A stretch of DNA of 64,000 bases from Rhopalosiphum padi (Eukaryota > Arthropoda > Insecta > Hemiptera > Aphididae): NCBI RefSeq assembly GCF_020882245.1, contig NC_083597.1, positions 23,352,652 through 23,416,651 on the forward strand, in the 5' to 3' direction. This document shows positions 38,080 to 51,324 of the stretch, in pieces. Each line of letters opens with the position of its first letter. Position 1 is the first letter of the stretch. The position numbers and the translations under genes were made by a program. Under the pieces are notes generated by a model. That model did not search any database. It was not told the origin of the DNA and saw only the letters and a program-made list of their open reading frames with translations.

Positions 38080-38250
38080 TCGTCTTCGTGCACGAGAAAC
38101 GGCAAAATGTTCCCCTTAACCCCGCACCCACACGCGTGTGTATGTGTGTGTGCGTTTGTTTACCCGGGTCGACCGACGGCGCGGCGATGAGAGTCGGAAA
38201 TCAATACGCGCCGGCAACGAGTGCGGCTCGTGTGTGGGTGTGTGTGGGTT

Positions 38251-41200
38251 GGGCTTTTATATCGATATTATAATATCATCACATCATATATATATATATA
38301 TGGGCAGTATATAGTAATAATAATTATTATAATAAGTGTATAATATTATAATGCACACACACATATATATATAGTACGTGTTACGCGTATAACTCTATAT
38401 ATATATGTGCCTCGGCCGCGGGACGTGGGAAATCGACCGACGTGTGTCGCGATGGTGATTGGGGTTGGTGATGGGCGGGGTGTATCGAAATCACGGTTTG
38501 TTTATTTGTTTTTTTGATAAATGCGCGATCGGTTATTATTTTTGTGCGCGCACGTGTTCGGAACAGCAGTTTTTTTTTTGGATTTAAATATCCATCTCGA
38601 CCGTCAGATTAAAAGCTTCGAAACTTTGACGTTCGGTTTATCCGCGCGTGCCCCCATACACCCCGCACACGTACGTATAATAGGGTTATTTTTCGTTTTG
38701 TAATCACACGCTAATGCAATTTACACTGTGGTCGGTAATCAGTGCGTGAACGATGTACAAGTGCGACATTAATAATTGTAGTATGGCTATATGTGTGTTA
38801 TATCCGTGACCGTGTGCGTGCACCGGTGCCATCGTAATACACAGCCGTTTACGGAATACCAATAGAATAGATTATATTTATAGATTATAATATTTTTATG
38901 CACTTGTGCCGCTGCAGCACCGCTGTATACGCACACCTATTTCGCAATAGTGCAACGGTGCTATACGCGGAGTTGTTCCGCCACTGACGACGACGGACTC
39001 ACCGCAGTCTTTGGCCCCCGAAATCACACTTATTGCATAGGACACGCGATATTCACCCTCCCGCTCCCCCTCTCAAAAAAAACCGTATAAAACCATAATA
39101 TTATGTCAAACTGTCTGCGTGATCCGCCACACGTTATACCAGTGTCGAATTCAGAAGTCGTTCAGCGGAGGGGTTTTAAAAAAAACATATTTATGTGCGA
39201 CATAATATACACGTTTGCACGTATTAAATTTATGCGAGTGATTTGTAATAGGAGAATGTTAGGATTAAATGAAAAAAAAAACACTGCTCACAAGTGTAGG
39301 AAGATCGCTCTTTCGTTCCAATCGCCCCCGCTCCTTCGTGATCGCACTTTTTGCGTTTTTCTATCATTTTGTGACTTGTTAACATAAACATCGATGTGAT
39401 TTACCGGTTCTGACATTAGAGCACTCGCCGCTCATAGATAATGCAGAAGATTTTGTGTATTATATTTTCTGTTATCGTAGCTTTGAACCGAGACAATTTA
39501 AAAAAAAAAAATAAGCATCGTATTAATTTTACACAATAATATGATATTTTTTGTTGTATTAACCAGAATTATACCAACAATTTTACGATCTGTTTTTCAA
39601 TTAATCCCTCCCTATCCTTGGTTTTTATTGTGTTACATCTATAAATATTTAGAGTTCTTGACATTTTTCAGTGTTGATCTATGCAATAACGCAGAGTCAT
39701 CACAACCCGATTACTGTCTCCGTTACCTCGGCTCTGTTGTTGACACTGAACAGCATGGGTCCTGAAATTTTAACAATGTGACCTGGACACTAGTCGGGCA
39801 CTCCAGTATTTTGTCCATTACGTCTTAGCTAAGTCGTTTGCAAATAGTAAATATACTAATATCCATACCATATCCTGCAGGTAGATTAATCAATAATCCT
39901 TCTCCACAAATAATAGCTCTGCAGTTCGCTCTAAATAGCTTTCTCAAAATGTTTATTAAACATAAATATATACGGAACATACGAGATAAAAGCGTCTCTT
40001 CGTAGCTTCAGGTCAGTCACAATCGAAAAATCCTGACTCAAATTTGGAAATATAAGTAGTTTGTTTGCAAAATTCACTATCTATCGTGTTTGTCACACAA
40101 TAGTAAGTAATTACCATATAGCGTGACATTAAAATACCGTAGCACAATTTTTGAGGAAATCAAAAACAACGAATTTTTTTTTAAATTAAAATAATCAATT
40201 TTTAAGGTTAAGTTGAAAACAATGTAATAGTATCTGAAGAATGACGATTTTATAGTTATTATATTTGAATATATAACCTCGAGTTATATACATTTTTATA
40301 TACTATTCCATGGTGCTAATAATAATCAGCTGACTATAGTTATGTTTATAAAATAAACATTATAATAAACGCAACACGCCTTAATCTTTCTAATTTGTGT
40401 TCAGAAATTCATGTTTAGTTTCATTATTTTACGCGCTTAAAATATGAACGAAAAAAATTGAACGTAGTGATCGTTATCTTAAATATAAAAAGTATATATA
40501 AATTACTAAAGGAAGATAAGTATAAAATTCTAAGTAGGTATATTATTAATTGTTTTATTGTACAAAACAAATGTAACTTTTTATTTTTATAAATTTACTT
40601 GTGTCAATTAGACAGTCAGATAACAAATAACAATTATTGCTGCTCCATGGCTAAGGCATAATACTATTATTTAAAATTTGAAAATCATTTTATGATACAA
40701 TATTATGTTTATATAAAAGCCAAACATATATGAAATTCAGCCACTAAGGAACATACAGTTTTCTCTAATAAATATAGTTTGTACTCCATAGTATATAGGT
40801 ACACCTCTGAAAATAAATCTCTTTTGTGCCATTGCACCTGCCCATATAGCCCATAGTGGTCTTGTTATAAATCTGCAGCTGTGTTATTCAAACGGAAGTT
40901 GTAATAAACATGCACGCCAAATTTGTAACTGTTCATTAAAAGCGATAGTATTATTAAGCTTAAGATTTGACATAAAATCATTTTACTATTTCTTCAATTA
41001 ATGACTTTTATTTTATAACATCGTTGTGATGATGATTTATACATATAATAGCATAAAATATAAATAACGTATAGGTAATTCTAGATTACTGGCAAGTCAC
41101 ATATTATATGTGTTAATCTTGATTAAAATTTAATTTGATAGAGTGTACAGAATGGTCTCCTTTAATTTGATTACAATTTAATACAGTTGTAATAGCGCGT

Positions 41201-44200
41201 TTATACAGTTTAGATTTCTCGCACATAATCTAAATGGTAATATAAGTTTGTTTGTGTTTCGTGACATCCCAAATACTTTAAAATGTATATTATTTTAAAT
41301 TATAATATCTATAATGTATAGTATTTCCAAATTTAGTGTAATTACCAATAAAGTATCTACGTATTTATACGAATGTACATCATTAAATAAACTGAAAACA
41401 CAATGCTATTATAACTATTAATTTCAGCTTGTGACACATTACGCAATTTTATAAGCTTTGTGTTAGATTATTGTTATTGACAGTTCGCATTTTTTTAAAT
41501 AAAACATTTACTTAAGGTATGATTATTACCAATGTCCAATGTCCAATTATAAAACATACTATTATTATAATATTATGTAATAGCTATACTGTCAATAGTC
41601 AATACAAAGCAAATATTTACTGTAAATCACGAATTCACGAATCATATTTAAGGCAATTAAATTAATTATATCTATAATATTAAGACTTGTTTCAAGTTGT
41701 ATATCCAATTACTTTCCATAGCCTAAGTCTTGGTTATAGCTATTAACGTTTAGATTAATAGCAGTTGACACATCTGCAAAATGTAAAAACTAAATGGATA
41801 TTTTTAATTACAACTTACAGGCAATAAAAACTATCGTTTGAATAACAGAATAAATGCGTATAAATTGCATTCGGTGTAATTTGATCTAATCAGTGATCTA
41901 AATTTAATAGATTGCTTAGTATCACGAATTACTAAGTATTCGTCGATAATTTTATTCAAAACTGAATACTCAACAAAAATATATTATAGGTTCATTCATT
42001 GTTTATTGGCAAAACGGTTACTTTAACGTACTTAATTTTTTTTTTTTAATTTAAAATAAGATATTCTTTATAGTTTATTTACCATTTTAATCCATGGATA
42101 TTATTCTAAGCGATACAGTTTTATTTTTATATAACTCGATGACTATAATATAATAACAATACGAGGATGACGTATAATACAAAGTAATTAAGTAGACTAA
42201 TAGAAATAATCAAGACAGATAATATTATAATAATATACGAAAATTAACTACCCAGTAACATCGAATGAATGATGGGCAGATTAGGATTTGAAGATTGAAG
42301 TGAAGTTAACCTGTTGATTTTGTAATGAATTATGGAAACTTTTAGCCTGGGTACCTACTTACGAAATGTGGTCTTGAATTTTTTTAATTTGGTTAAAATT
42401 TAAAGTCTTAGTAAATATTTTTATTTTGTATGAACCGTAGGTGGCATTTTTTATTATTCTTGGCACTTAATTTCAAACATTTAATTTTTTTTTAAAATTA
42501 ATTAGTGTACCCACTTTTATATTATATAGTTTAAAATATTTAACATATAATAGATTTGACGAGTTTAACGTATACGATTTTCTTCGTATACAATGGTCCA
42601 ATTATTATGCATTTAAATATTATTAAGTAAAATGATTTATATTTCATATTATTATGTAAAACGAACATTAATCGTACGACAGTGGATGGTGAATATAGAG
42701 GCCAAATATTGATATAACGAAATTACGAAGGTATATGCATAAATAAAATAAGATAAGAGTGGTTAAGACCGCAAAAGAATTTAATAAAAAAATCCTCTTT
42801 CCGTTATTTTTCTTGCTTTTGTAACATAAAAGTTATTCAAAAACACTTGGCACATGAACGATACAAAAGTGCACTATCAACTGAACCTTCACCTTGTGCT
42901 TTTTCCTGTGAATATTCTAGAGCTTAAATTTAAAAAAGGTGAACTAGAGGGTACCGTTCTGCTACACAGTAAGTGTCGAGTAGTTCACTGTAATGGATGT
43001 GTTAAATTGTAATTCAATAATATTTCGTTGCATACAATAAACGATTCTAAACAGAGACGGTTAACCGCCTATATATCAATAAACATATTTAATGATATAT
43101 TGATATGTTATTTGATATTGCTATTAAAATAATTTTATTTTATTAGTATATATAATAGTATAATACAGTAGGTTGAATTAATTTTTGTCAAAAACATTGC
43201 CTTCCAAAATGTCATTGTTTGTAGGTACAAAATATAATACTATAAGTTAAAAGTTTCAAGTACCCTCGAACAATATTTTTAAATTACAACAAAATCATTA
43301 TTAAAAATTTAATTTCGTTCAAATTTGAACTAAGAATGTCTATAAGAAAAAATTCTCAAAAAATGTATCATGCATATAAATAGCTTGAAAAGAATTAAAA
43401 TATTTAGAGAATTATACAATGTGTGGAAAATGATAATAAATTATTTGGTAAAAATTTCGGGTATCTGTGATGATTATTATTTTAATTATAATATAATATT
43501 ATAATAGATCGAAGCAGAACATGTATTTAACGGATGAATAACTTAATATCGTAAAAAAAGTTCAGACGTTCATAAAAATATATTTTATATATTTTTACAT
43601 TTCTATAAAAATAAGTTATGTGGAATCTTATATTACATTTTCAAGCTTATTGACGGAGCGAAACAATTTTTATTGATATTTGTATAGGTATGTGATTTCC
43701 TATAAATTTTTTTTATTATAGAAGAGAAAAAATTATAAGGAATCTTGTATTACTTTTTAAATTTTAAATATAAAACAAATTTTACAAAATTGGAAAATAA
43801 TTTGCAAATATTCACAAATTTGACGAATTTTAAATAAAAGTTTGTAAAAAAAAAAAATGTGGCTTTGATTTAATATTTTTTAATTGGTTAAAGCAGTGGT
43901 TTTTTTAACTGTTATAAAATAACATAAGAATACCTTGTACCTATTTAATTTTTAATTTTTTTTTCAAGTATCTTTGGTAATAAATCAGTTTTAAGTTACA
44001 CAAAAAAAAAACAAAATCGATTTTGTTGAAAACTGGTTTTACATAAACATTTCTAATTTTTACAAAACTGTTTTCGTTTATTTTTCTCGGTTATTTTAAA
44101 AAATATTTGGAACTTTTTAAATTTATACTCTCAAAAATATAAACTAAATACAATTTTTTGTTAAAAAACATACTCAAAATTAAACATCGAAGTATGTTTT

Positions 44201-45399
44201 AACTAATTATCGTGTATATATATATATAGACATACATAAAAAATACTCTTATCATTGTAAAATCAATACATTCATCGCTCAGCTCAATATCTAATACATA
44301 TATCGCTTTTATGCTTTTAGGTATATATACGTCATACACGTATAACATTTTACTGTTAACGGCATTATATTTTTAAACTTTTTTAATTGTTCGCTTATGT
44401 TTAAAATAAAAACAAAAATAAAACTGTAAACACTAATAAAATTTAACACAAACTTGAGAATACTTTAAATATACAGAAATAAAGTTATATAATATTTTAA
44501 CTAACCCATTTATAAAAAAAAACAGCAATACAATATTTTGGAGAATATAAACTACTATTAATATTAGTTAGCCAACTTTAAGGGGTTTATATGTATATAT
44601 AAGGCTAAAAATAAAAATGGATACAATTGAAATTTTCATTGAAATTATGGTCAGTGTCAAGGTAGCTTAGCGTAAAATACGCAAACGATAATTGTAATTT
44701 TTTTTTTCACATTGCTCAAAACATATCTATTGCTTATTAGTAATTTTTAACTGTGTTTATTGAGATATTTTGTTTTTTGGTATTAGAATATTTCTTTTTT
44801 TGTTTCATTATTTTAAATATGTTTCTGTTTAACATTATAAAAAACGTTGTAAAGTTTTGAAATATTCATCGCCAACAAGACCCACTCGAACCAATTATAC
44901 ATTCCTTGTTCCACTCAGAATTTTAAATAAAATTTTTTATTTATTCATCGAATCGTCATTAAGAGAACAATTATTATTCATTTTACACGTGCATTATGTA
45001 TATTCACGGCAAAAGTCGAAATCGACAAAAACGCGAACTGTTCACAACCGTTTTAGGTACTTGGATAGAATGTCATTTTTCAACATAATATTATATATTA
45101 TAGTATACAAATATGTTATTACACAGTAGTTTTGTGAAACTATGTTTTTGGGTGATGTGTGATTTATTGTTATGCTTCAAAGTAGGTCATTGTAGTTTAA
45201 AAATAAAAATGAAGAAATGCCATATCGTACTACTGATCGTATATTAGTTTAAAAAGTAAATTATTGTTAATAATTTACCTGCAAATACGTTTAATTTAAT
45301 AATACTCAATTCGAATATAAACGTATGATTAATAATTATACTTTCGTACGAAACAAATCTTTCGGGTCACTATATAGTTAGTGGCTACAAACATATAGT
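38251..45399. other. Intergenic DNA between brp and the transporter gene
   Basis: 7.1 kb. The first 1.2 kb (to about 39400) is still relatively CpG-rich and may be part of the brp regulatory region. The rest is AT-rich and contains one copy of a dispersed repeat at 44251. No gene recognised. Confidence 0.6.
44251..44279 (-). repeat. Dispersed repeat core, copy 1
   Basis: On the minus strand it reads GCGATGAATGTATTGATTTT followed by ACAATGAT. The same word occurs on the plus strand at 54406-54432 and 61333-61360, with weaker T-rich similarity after it. Confidence 0.6.
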
Positions 45400-45651
45400 G
45401 TCTGATGGTATTGTATTAGAGCCCTGTAAGATCGGTGTCGAGACGACGGTGTTTCGTTCCTAGGAAACGTACAGTTATCGTTTAGCACTATATATTATAC
45501 GACTGCAGATAGCAGATATCTCTCATCACCTAGTGCTGAATGCGCCGTGAAACCTTTATAATATTATACGCGTTTTAATACGCATTATCCCGTAATATAG
45601 CTATTATACCTGCGTATTCTATACATATTATTTTAAACCGTCCGTTGGAAA
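45400..45651 (+). promoter_or_regulatory. Presumed promoter / 5'UTR of the transporter gene
   Basis: The 250 nt before the transporter ATG are less AT-rich than the intergenic DNA before them and contain several CpGs. The exact start site is not visible. Confidence 0.3.
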
Positions 45652-45839
45652 ATGTCGGATGGAGACGTGGATACGAGCAGTAGCGCCGATACGTCGTTCG
45701 AGTCGAGTATGGTAAGCAAACCACCGACTTCAACATTAGCATTGGACTTGCCGTCTACATTGCAACCGTCGTCTAGCGCGCTGATGTTTAATTTCCTTAA
45801 CTACGATCCGTCTTGCAACCGTAACAGTTCCAATCTCAC
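45652..45839 (+). CDS. transporter exon 1: N-terminal tail
   Basis: Encodes MSDGDVDTSSSADTSFESSM, a further Ser/Thr/Pro-rich tail and NFLNYDPSCNRNSSNL. It ends in phase 2 (CTCAC|GTAAGA). No signal peptide or membrane segment, as expected for this family, whose N-terminus lies in the cytoplasm. Confidence 0.82.
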
Positions 45840-48800
45840 GTAAGACCCTGTGGAATGTAATATATTATTATTATAATATATTTTATTAAAATTCATGAAA
45901 TAGAGTAATAGACAGTATAATAATGCTGCCTGACGTCTACAATGACTTAAACAGTGTTGGCCAACTATGAGAGTTGGCCACCACCACAATCGTTTTATTT
46001 AGAATACAATTTTATTTTATTTTTTTTAATTTCTTTAAATTAAACAATAAAACACACTATTATCATTGTTTACACGTTTTAAAAACTGTAAAAGGTTAAC
46101 TTAATTTTCTTTTTGTTAAATAAATTATAATAAATAAATGTTTTATATAGTATAATATTATACTATTTTATAATGTTTTTAGTCTTCCGATGGTGCTAAT
46201 TTTTCGATGTATCGTCACAGTACTTATTTTTCATAATATGTAATATTTTTCACAGATCATATTCGTCGTTCACTTATTTCGTTTGTCGTTCTATGGGGCT
46301 CGGGTCCATGTGCATGCCTTACGCGTTTAAGCAGGTGGGCGTGGTCATCGGCTTGTTGTTGAGCTTTATCGCCGGATTGACGTTTACATACTCCTTTATC
46401 CTCTTGGTAAGCGCACAAATATTTTCATTAGAACTAACACGAAAAGCTATACACACGTGAGACATGTGTATATATTGTGTTGATGTGTGCATGTAGTGCG
46501 GAATAGGGAAAACCGATTTCGTTTCTTCCAGTTAATAGTGGCCGCGTAATCAAAGTCGGTTGTTACCTGGTTGTTACAATGCAAAGGTTTCGTAATAAAT
46601 CAATTTCGTTTTTTATGTAAACATAATCCTTTTTATGCTTACACACGATCATCTATATAATACATAGGTATACGCTCGTAGATAAACGTTCGCGATTTTA
46701 AACGTCGAGGACATAACTCGAGGTTTAAATTGTATATACCTGAGCATATGGTAGCATTAATCAAATACAATTATTTTAATCAAATGCATATAATAATGTT
46801 GAATGATACACACGGTTAATGTACTTAAATGATACCTATACCGTTATAGCGCTACAATGTCGTACTTAATAAAAACGGCTACGTAGGTACAATATAGAAT
46901 AGAACACGCGAATATAGCCAGTAGAGACATTTATTATTTGTACGTACTTATTACACGCGCGGTACGGTAATCAGTAATTTTCATATAGACAATTATCATC
47001 TCCAATGTTTGTATTTATACCTATACACAAACATAATAGTTGTATATATTATTTATGTCGTGTCTTTGTCTTTTCTGATTATAAATCTCATCACAGATCG
47101 AATTGTTTCGACGGTCCTCCGAAGAAGCTTTATATTATTATGTATAGGTATTGTGTAAAGGCGATAGATCTTCTGAAAAAATTCAAAATGTCTTATTTTA
47201 AATGTATTTTAAAGTGTCGTTTTAGGTATAAAATATGTCAAATACACCGAGTGTCGACAGTGCCGTTTCAAAACATGATCGAGTACGGCTTGGCACATGG
47301 CCCGAGGGTAATCAGATATTTTTCAAAATTTTTCAGGTGAATATTATTATATATTATAATGCATGCGATGATTATTTTTATCATTAAAAACACTCAAAAT
47401 GCTGTTTGTATACAGTTTGTAGAACAAATCAACGAATGAGACGTACATAAATATTATATTATATGTATATATAGGTTTTTAATTAACGACTTAATTGCTT
47501 ATACTGTTGTACTCTGTACATTGTTTTGTTTATATTCCAAAAGGTTTACGTTTATCGTCATGAACCTGACGTTGAATTTCGGAAAGAGTTGTCTGTACAC
47601 TAAATTCGCGTCGTTGGCAATTCAAGAGGTACCGTACCTAATGTGCACTAATATGTGTTTATGTTACCGTCAATTCAGACATTATTAAAAATGGCTAGTT
47701 AAACAATATGTTACCTGGGTATACGTTAGTCAATATCTATTTGTAATATATATATTTCATAACTTTGACTTGATAAACCAGATAATGTAGTTGTATGTCA
47801 CGCGTCGTACAATGGACAGTTATTTTAACATTTCCGATTGTCACGCATATAATGCTATCTGTTGTGAAGTATCAAGTTTGAATTATTGAATTTTAGAAAG
47901 ACGACGGTGGTCCATTTACTGCTGGAAATAATTATAGTGTTATGGTATTTCAGATATTCCAACATTACCGCAGAATAAAATTCAAATCTAAATTAATAAG
48001 TACTTATCGTCCAGCTTAGTGACTTTACACTCAAAAATAACACACCATTATGCCATACTGTGCATTAATAAATTATTATTATTGTATAAATTCCCCTGAA
48101 ATTACAATAATACATTTTTAAAATACAGTTAATTTTTTTTTAAATCATTGTACCCACCATGCATTTTTTTTCTGTTAAATAATTATTTTGCAAAAGGTGA
48201 ACTGTTTACTTATTATTAGTTTATACAGTTCTGTTAATTTTATTTTTGATTACAACATATTTATAGTAAATCACGAAAAATATTATTTTTATGTGATGTT
48301 ATCTGCCTTAGTTAGGAGCTTACTAAGACGACTAGCCAATGATGCATCTAAAAAACAGTTGGGAGTTTACAAAGCTTAGCTATTTTTAATAATGTCTGAA
48401 TATTATTACTTATGTTACTTAACATAAATATATTTATACTTTGCAATACTTCTATATGGCGAAAAACCTAAAATCGGACACGTTACTTCTATGTTATGCA
48501 GTTGTTTGCCGAAATGGGACTTGTCGTGAATCTTTTGAATGTTTCTCTGAGCTACGAAGTCGTGTGCTTGTCGTTCATACTATTGCCGTTTACCGAACAT
48601 ATGAAACCGATATATATCCTTAGCCGTATTGTATGTACTGTTTTACTGTGCTTCACCTGCTACATTATACTCAAATCGGACATGCGTATTGACAGTCAGA
48701 CGTTGAGTTATGGCAATTGGACGGACGTTTTCCAACTCTTTGGAACCATTTTGTTCTCTATCATACCCGTTGTCCAGGTAGATATATTAACAAACATTTA

Positions 48801-51219
48801 ATTCTTATATTAACATTGTTATATATTAAAACTGTAATTAAACTATTTTAAATTGGTATCATATTTTATTAGCCAAAATAGTAAATATTTTTAGAGTTTG
48901 TTATCATTACATTTATTTATCTTTTGTTATTGTTTAGAAAGTTTGATTAGAATACTATTCACTATTGTAGGGGTACAAAATTAAATATTATTATTATACT
49001 ATTAAATCAATGATTATAGATTTTGTTCGGTCAAAAGAACAACCTCAAAATTAATTTATATTTAATCGGATCTGTATTTTATTTGACCTATTCGAAATTT
49101 TGCTTAATACTATATATGCAGCATGATAATTTTCCATGATTATAATTATCATTTTTAAACATTGAAATCAAAAGATTAATGTAATATTTAATAAAATAAA
49201 CAATAATAAAGTAAATAACAATAACCGCTTTAATAATCATTATATATTATAGAATATATATAATTTTTTTTTATGATATTTTTATTAATTATTATTTTTA
49301 AAAGAAAAAAAAATGTAAGTTTATGCTTATTTTATTTGTAGTCCGGTATCATTATCCAAATAACTAATTGGTTTAGGTACTTAGAATCGAAGAAGGATTG
49401 ATCAAACCAGAGAATTTCGTCAGGCCATGTAATCTTTTGAGCATGTCAATGGCTGTAATGACAAACGTGTACATTGTAATTGGACTGTGTGCATATTTGG
49501 ATAATCAAGACATACCAATAGTTATTGGAAATTCAATATCTATATTGAAAATCATACCAGCTATCAGGTGACAAAATATTGGATAGGCGTAGGTAAATAA
49601 TAATACACTATAATTTACGCTCATGACGAGAATTTAAGTTGTTAAACGGATATTATAATTACTATTATGATTGAGTGGGAGAGGCGTTATCGAGGCACAG
49701 TTCAAATGGGTAAAACATGTCGTTAATAATAACGTAATAACATTACACAAAAGTCGACAATTCAAATTGTTTATTAATCAACAAGTATTCTACGTAAGTA
49801 TGGGTAATGATGACAGTATATTTATTTGTGTATACAATAGGTGCCGGACTATCATCAAGTCGTGCGTCGCTGCAAATATCATATTTTTTCACAGAGAATT
49901 GTGTTTAGAGTCGGTGATGTTGTGGTGGTCGTCCATCAAGGTGACGAAAGTTAAAAGTCATAAAGAAAAGCATCAACAGCCGTTTACCACATACTTGTCA
50001 CCGCCCGTTTTTGCGGGACTGATGGCAGTCTCCAAAATCTTTTACACGGTCTGCTCGTTTTTGGGTATGATCACCATGTCAATAATATGTCATATTATAT
50101 ATATTATATAATTAAAATAGCGCGCACTGCAGGAAAACACGATCACCGAAAACGCCATCATAATCCGCTCGATAAGCGTTAACAATTAACTATTAGCCTA
50201 TCACACGTGTTATATGTAATTACATGGTTCTCGCGAGAAGTTCATACGATTTAACTGAATCGAGTAGGGTCGACGGCGTGTTTCTTTTAATCGACATTTA
50301 GGCGTTTGGTTATTTTGGTATTCTCGATATTTAGCTATTTCCGATTAATCCACACACTTTTAACCCCATAGTATTCCAATAGAATTAGAAAAAGTAGTAT
50401 GAAATATCGACAATTCTTTGTAAAAAAAACAACGATTTTATTTTGACGTATGCGTTCACTGTATGGGCGGAAAAGGGTTGGTAATGAAATGAAAAGTAAG
50501 AAGTTAAATGTCCTGTATTATTATTAATACCGATAATAATGTTTAAACTACGTACAATTTAACCTAATTTACGATTTCCTTATTATTGTACGAGTATCGT
50601 TTTTTAATTAATCGGAGGTGTACATAAACATACACACACACCGATAAAACTAAAAAAAAAAATGTGTAATTATAAAGTTAAAAAAAGTTAATTTACAGAA
50701 AATAAACGGGTTCGTGAATTACGACCGTATATTATATAACTTTGTTCTATTTTATGCTCCTCGTGTACATAGGTGTGTATATTAAACATTAATTTTACTT
50801 AAACAGACTTTCCGGGATTCGGCACACACAAACGCGCGCGCGCGCCCCACTCGTACACCGCATATGACTTGAAACATTATATTATATGTATTATTATTAT
50901 TTATCATAATATAAAACCCATTTAGATATTATACCGACTACCACCGGACACTGATTTTTCCGCAGTTACCACCTCAGTGCCGTCGCCGGTGACCAGCAGC
51001 TTCCAAGCGATGGTGGCGCTCATCGGCTACCTGGGTAACGCGTGCAACATGCTGGTCTACCCGTACGCCGTCGAGCTGTGCGTGACGTACGCCCTGCACG
51101 GTATGTCGGCCAGGCCGTACGTGATCGCCAAGGACGTGTGTTTCGTCGTCGTCGGTTTGTCGGTGTTCGCGTGCGGTACGTACGCGGTCGCGGCGCGTTT
51201 AATTCGCGACGGCGACTGA
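45652..51219 (+). CDS. SLC36-like amino acid transporter (AAAP / Aa_trans family), whole coding span
   Basis: Multi-pass membrane protein of 496 residues, joined from 45652-45839, 46256-46406, 47215-47336, 47544-47628, 48502-48777, 49377-49567, 49841-50064 and 50966-51219. All introns are GT-AG, phases match and the sum is 1491 nt. The ATG has an in-frame TAA 18 nt upstream and an AAAATG context. Residues 1-62 are a Ser/Thr-rich cytoplasmic tail. About eleven hydrophobic segments follow. The first carries MGLGSMCMPYAFKQVGVVIG, a variant of the GTGxLxMPxAF motif; IPVVQVLRIEEGLIKPENF matches the IFAFEGIGVVLPLENxMKxPxxF region. Family members such as Pathetic move amino acids with protons; substrate and direction cannot be read here. 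It is divergent, so transport function is inferred. Confidence 0.82.
45840..46255 (+). other. transporter intron 1
   Basis: 416 nt AT-rich intron, nothing else seen. Confidence 0.75.
46256..46406 (+). CDS. transporter exon 2: TM1-TM2
   Basis: 50 residues after the split Thr. TM1 is broken at MGLGSMCMPYAF; TM2 is VGVVIGLLLSFIAGLTFTYS. The acceptor is TTCACAG and the donor CTCTTG|GTAAGC, phase 0. In canonical members the motif is G-T-G; here it is G-L-G. Confidence 0.88.
46407..47214 (+). other. transporter intron 2
   Basis: 808 nt. It includes other AG acceptor-like sites near its end, but those break the frame. Confidence 0.7.
47215..47336 (+). CDS. transporter exon 3: loop after TM2
   Basis: Encodes CRFRYKICQIHRVSTVPFQN and MIEYGLAHGPRVIRYFSKFF. 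It corresponds to the loop with LLVKCSHxLCRRTKxPxLxF and AEAAFxxGP of family members. The acceptor TTTTAAAG, 5' of TGTCG, is the one that preserves frame; stronger-looking AG sites nearby (47155, 47226) do not. Confidence 0.75.
47544..47628 (+). CDS. transporter exon 4: TM3
   Basis: 85 nt encoding FTFIVMNLTLNFGKSCLYTK and FASLAIQE, the hydrophobic TM3 region. Acceptor CCAAAAG, donor GAG|GTACCG, phase 2 to phase 0. Confidence 0.82.
47629..48501 (+). other. transporter intron 4
   Basis: 873 nt AT-rich intron, nothing else seen. Confidence 0.75.
48502..48777 (+). CDS. transporter exon 5: TM4-TM6
   Basis: 276 nt, 92 residues, phase 0-0. It holds VVCLSFILLPF, SRIVCTVLLCFTCYIIL and VFQLFGTILFSIIPVVQ as hydrophobic segments, with the WTDVFQLFGTILFS start of the TM6 motif. 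Acceptor TATGCAG, donor CAG|GTAGAT. Confidence 0.87.
48778..49376 (+). other. transporter intron 5
   Basis: 599 nt AT-rich intron, nothing else seen. Confidence 0.75.
49377..49567 (+). CDS. transporter exon 6: TM6-TM7
   Basis: Encodes VLRIEEGLIKPENFVRPCNL, then a hydrophobic span with MAVMTNVYIVIGLCAYL. The EEGLIKPENF stretch stands where canonical members have ENxMKxPxDF. Acceptor GGTTTAG, donor ATCAG|GTGACA, phase 0 to phase 2. Confidence 0.86.
49841..50064 (+). CDS. transporter exon 7: TM8-TM9
   Basis: Encodes RTIIKSCVAANIIFFHRELC, a basic loop KVTKVKSHKEKHQQPF and FAGLMAVSKIFYTVCSFL. Acceptor CAATAG (phase 2) and donor TTGG|GTATGA (phase 1) fit the neighbours exactly. The position matches the KxxIxxxxxFTFxLQFxVPLEI region of the family, but that sequence is weakly kept. 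Confidence 0.8.
50065..50965 (+). other. transporter intron 7
   Basis: 901 nt, with a short run of alternating C and G (CGCGCGCGCG) at about 50831-50842; nothing else seen. Confidence 0.7.
50966..51219 (+). CDS. transporter exon 8: TM10-TM11 and stop
   Basis: Encodes TTSVPSPVTSSFQAMVALIG, YLGNACNMLVYPYAVELCV and a last membrane segment FVVVGLSVFACGTYAVAA, ending RLIRDGD and TGA (51217-51219). Acceptor TCCGCAG, phase 1. It is markedly more GC-rich than the other exons. Confidence 0.86.
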
Positions 51220-51318
51220 AAACGGACGTAGTTGACACCCTGTAATGATATTATTCACATAACAAATTATTATTCCTCGTCTATATATATTATATTATAT
51301 TCATCATTTGGCCACCCG

Positions 51319-51324
51319 AATAAA
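51319..51324 (+). terminator. Candidate polyadenylation signal for the transporter gene
   Basis: AATAAA 100 nt after the stop codon, with a second copy at 51349-51354. Spacing is normal for an insect 3'UTR. Confidence 0.5.

Larger units (their letters stand above)
37090..38250 (-). promoter_or_regulatory. Presumed 5'UTR / promoter region of brp (CpG-rich)
   Basis: The GC- and CpG-rich stretch directly upstream of the brp ATG, sharply different from the AT-rich DNA around it. It contains AAT (37332-37357) and CGT (38051-38079) microsatellites. Long open frames here on both strands are low-complexity and look like a by-product of high GC. No TATA box or initiator could be fixed, and an upstream non-coding exon is possible. 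Confidence 0.45.

Noticed and set aside
37226..38131. 301-codon open frame on the minus strand just upstream of brp
   Set aside because: Built of low-complexity runs (Thr, Ile, Arg, Val) from microsatellites and CpG-rich DNA, not in frame with brp and without similarity to any family. It fits a 5'UTR or promoter.
47005..47214. In-frame extension upstream of transporter exon 3
   Set aside because: Using the acceptors at 47097 or 47156 breaks the phase with exon 2 and adds sequence without family match. Only the acceptor before 47215 fits.
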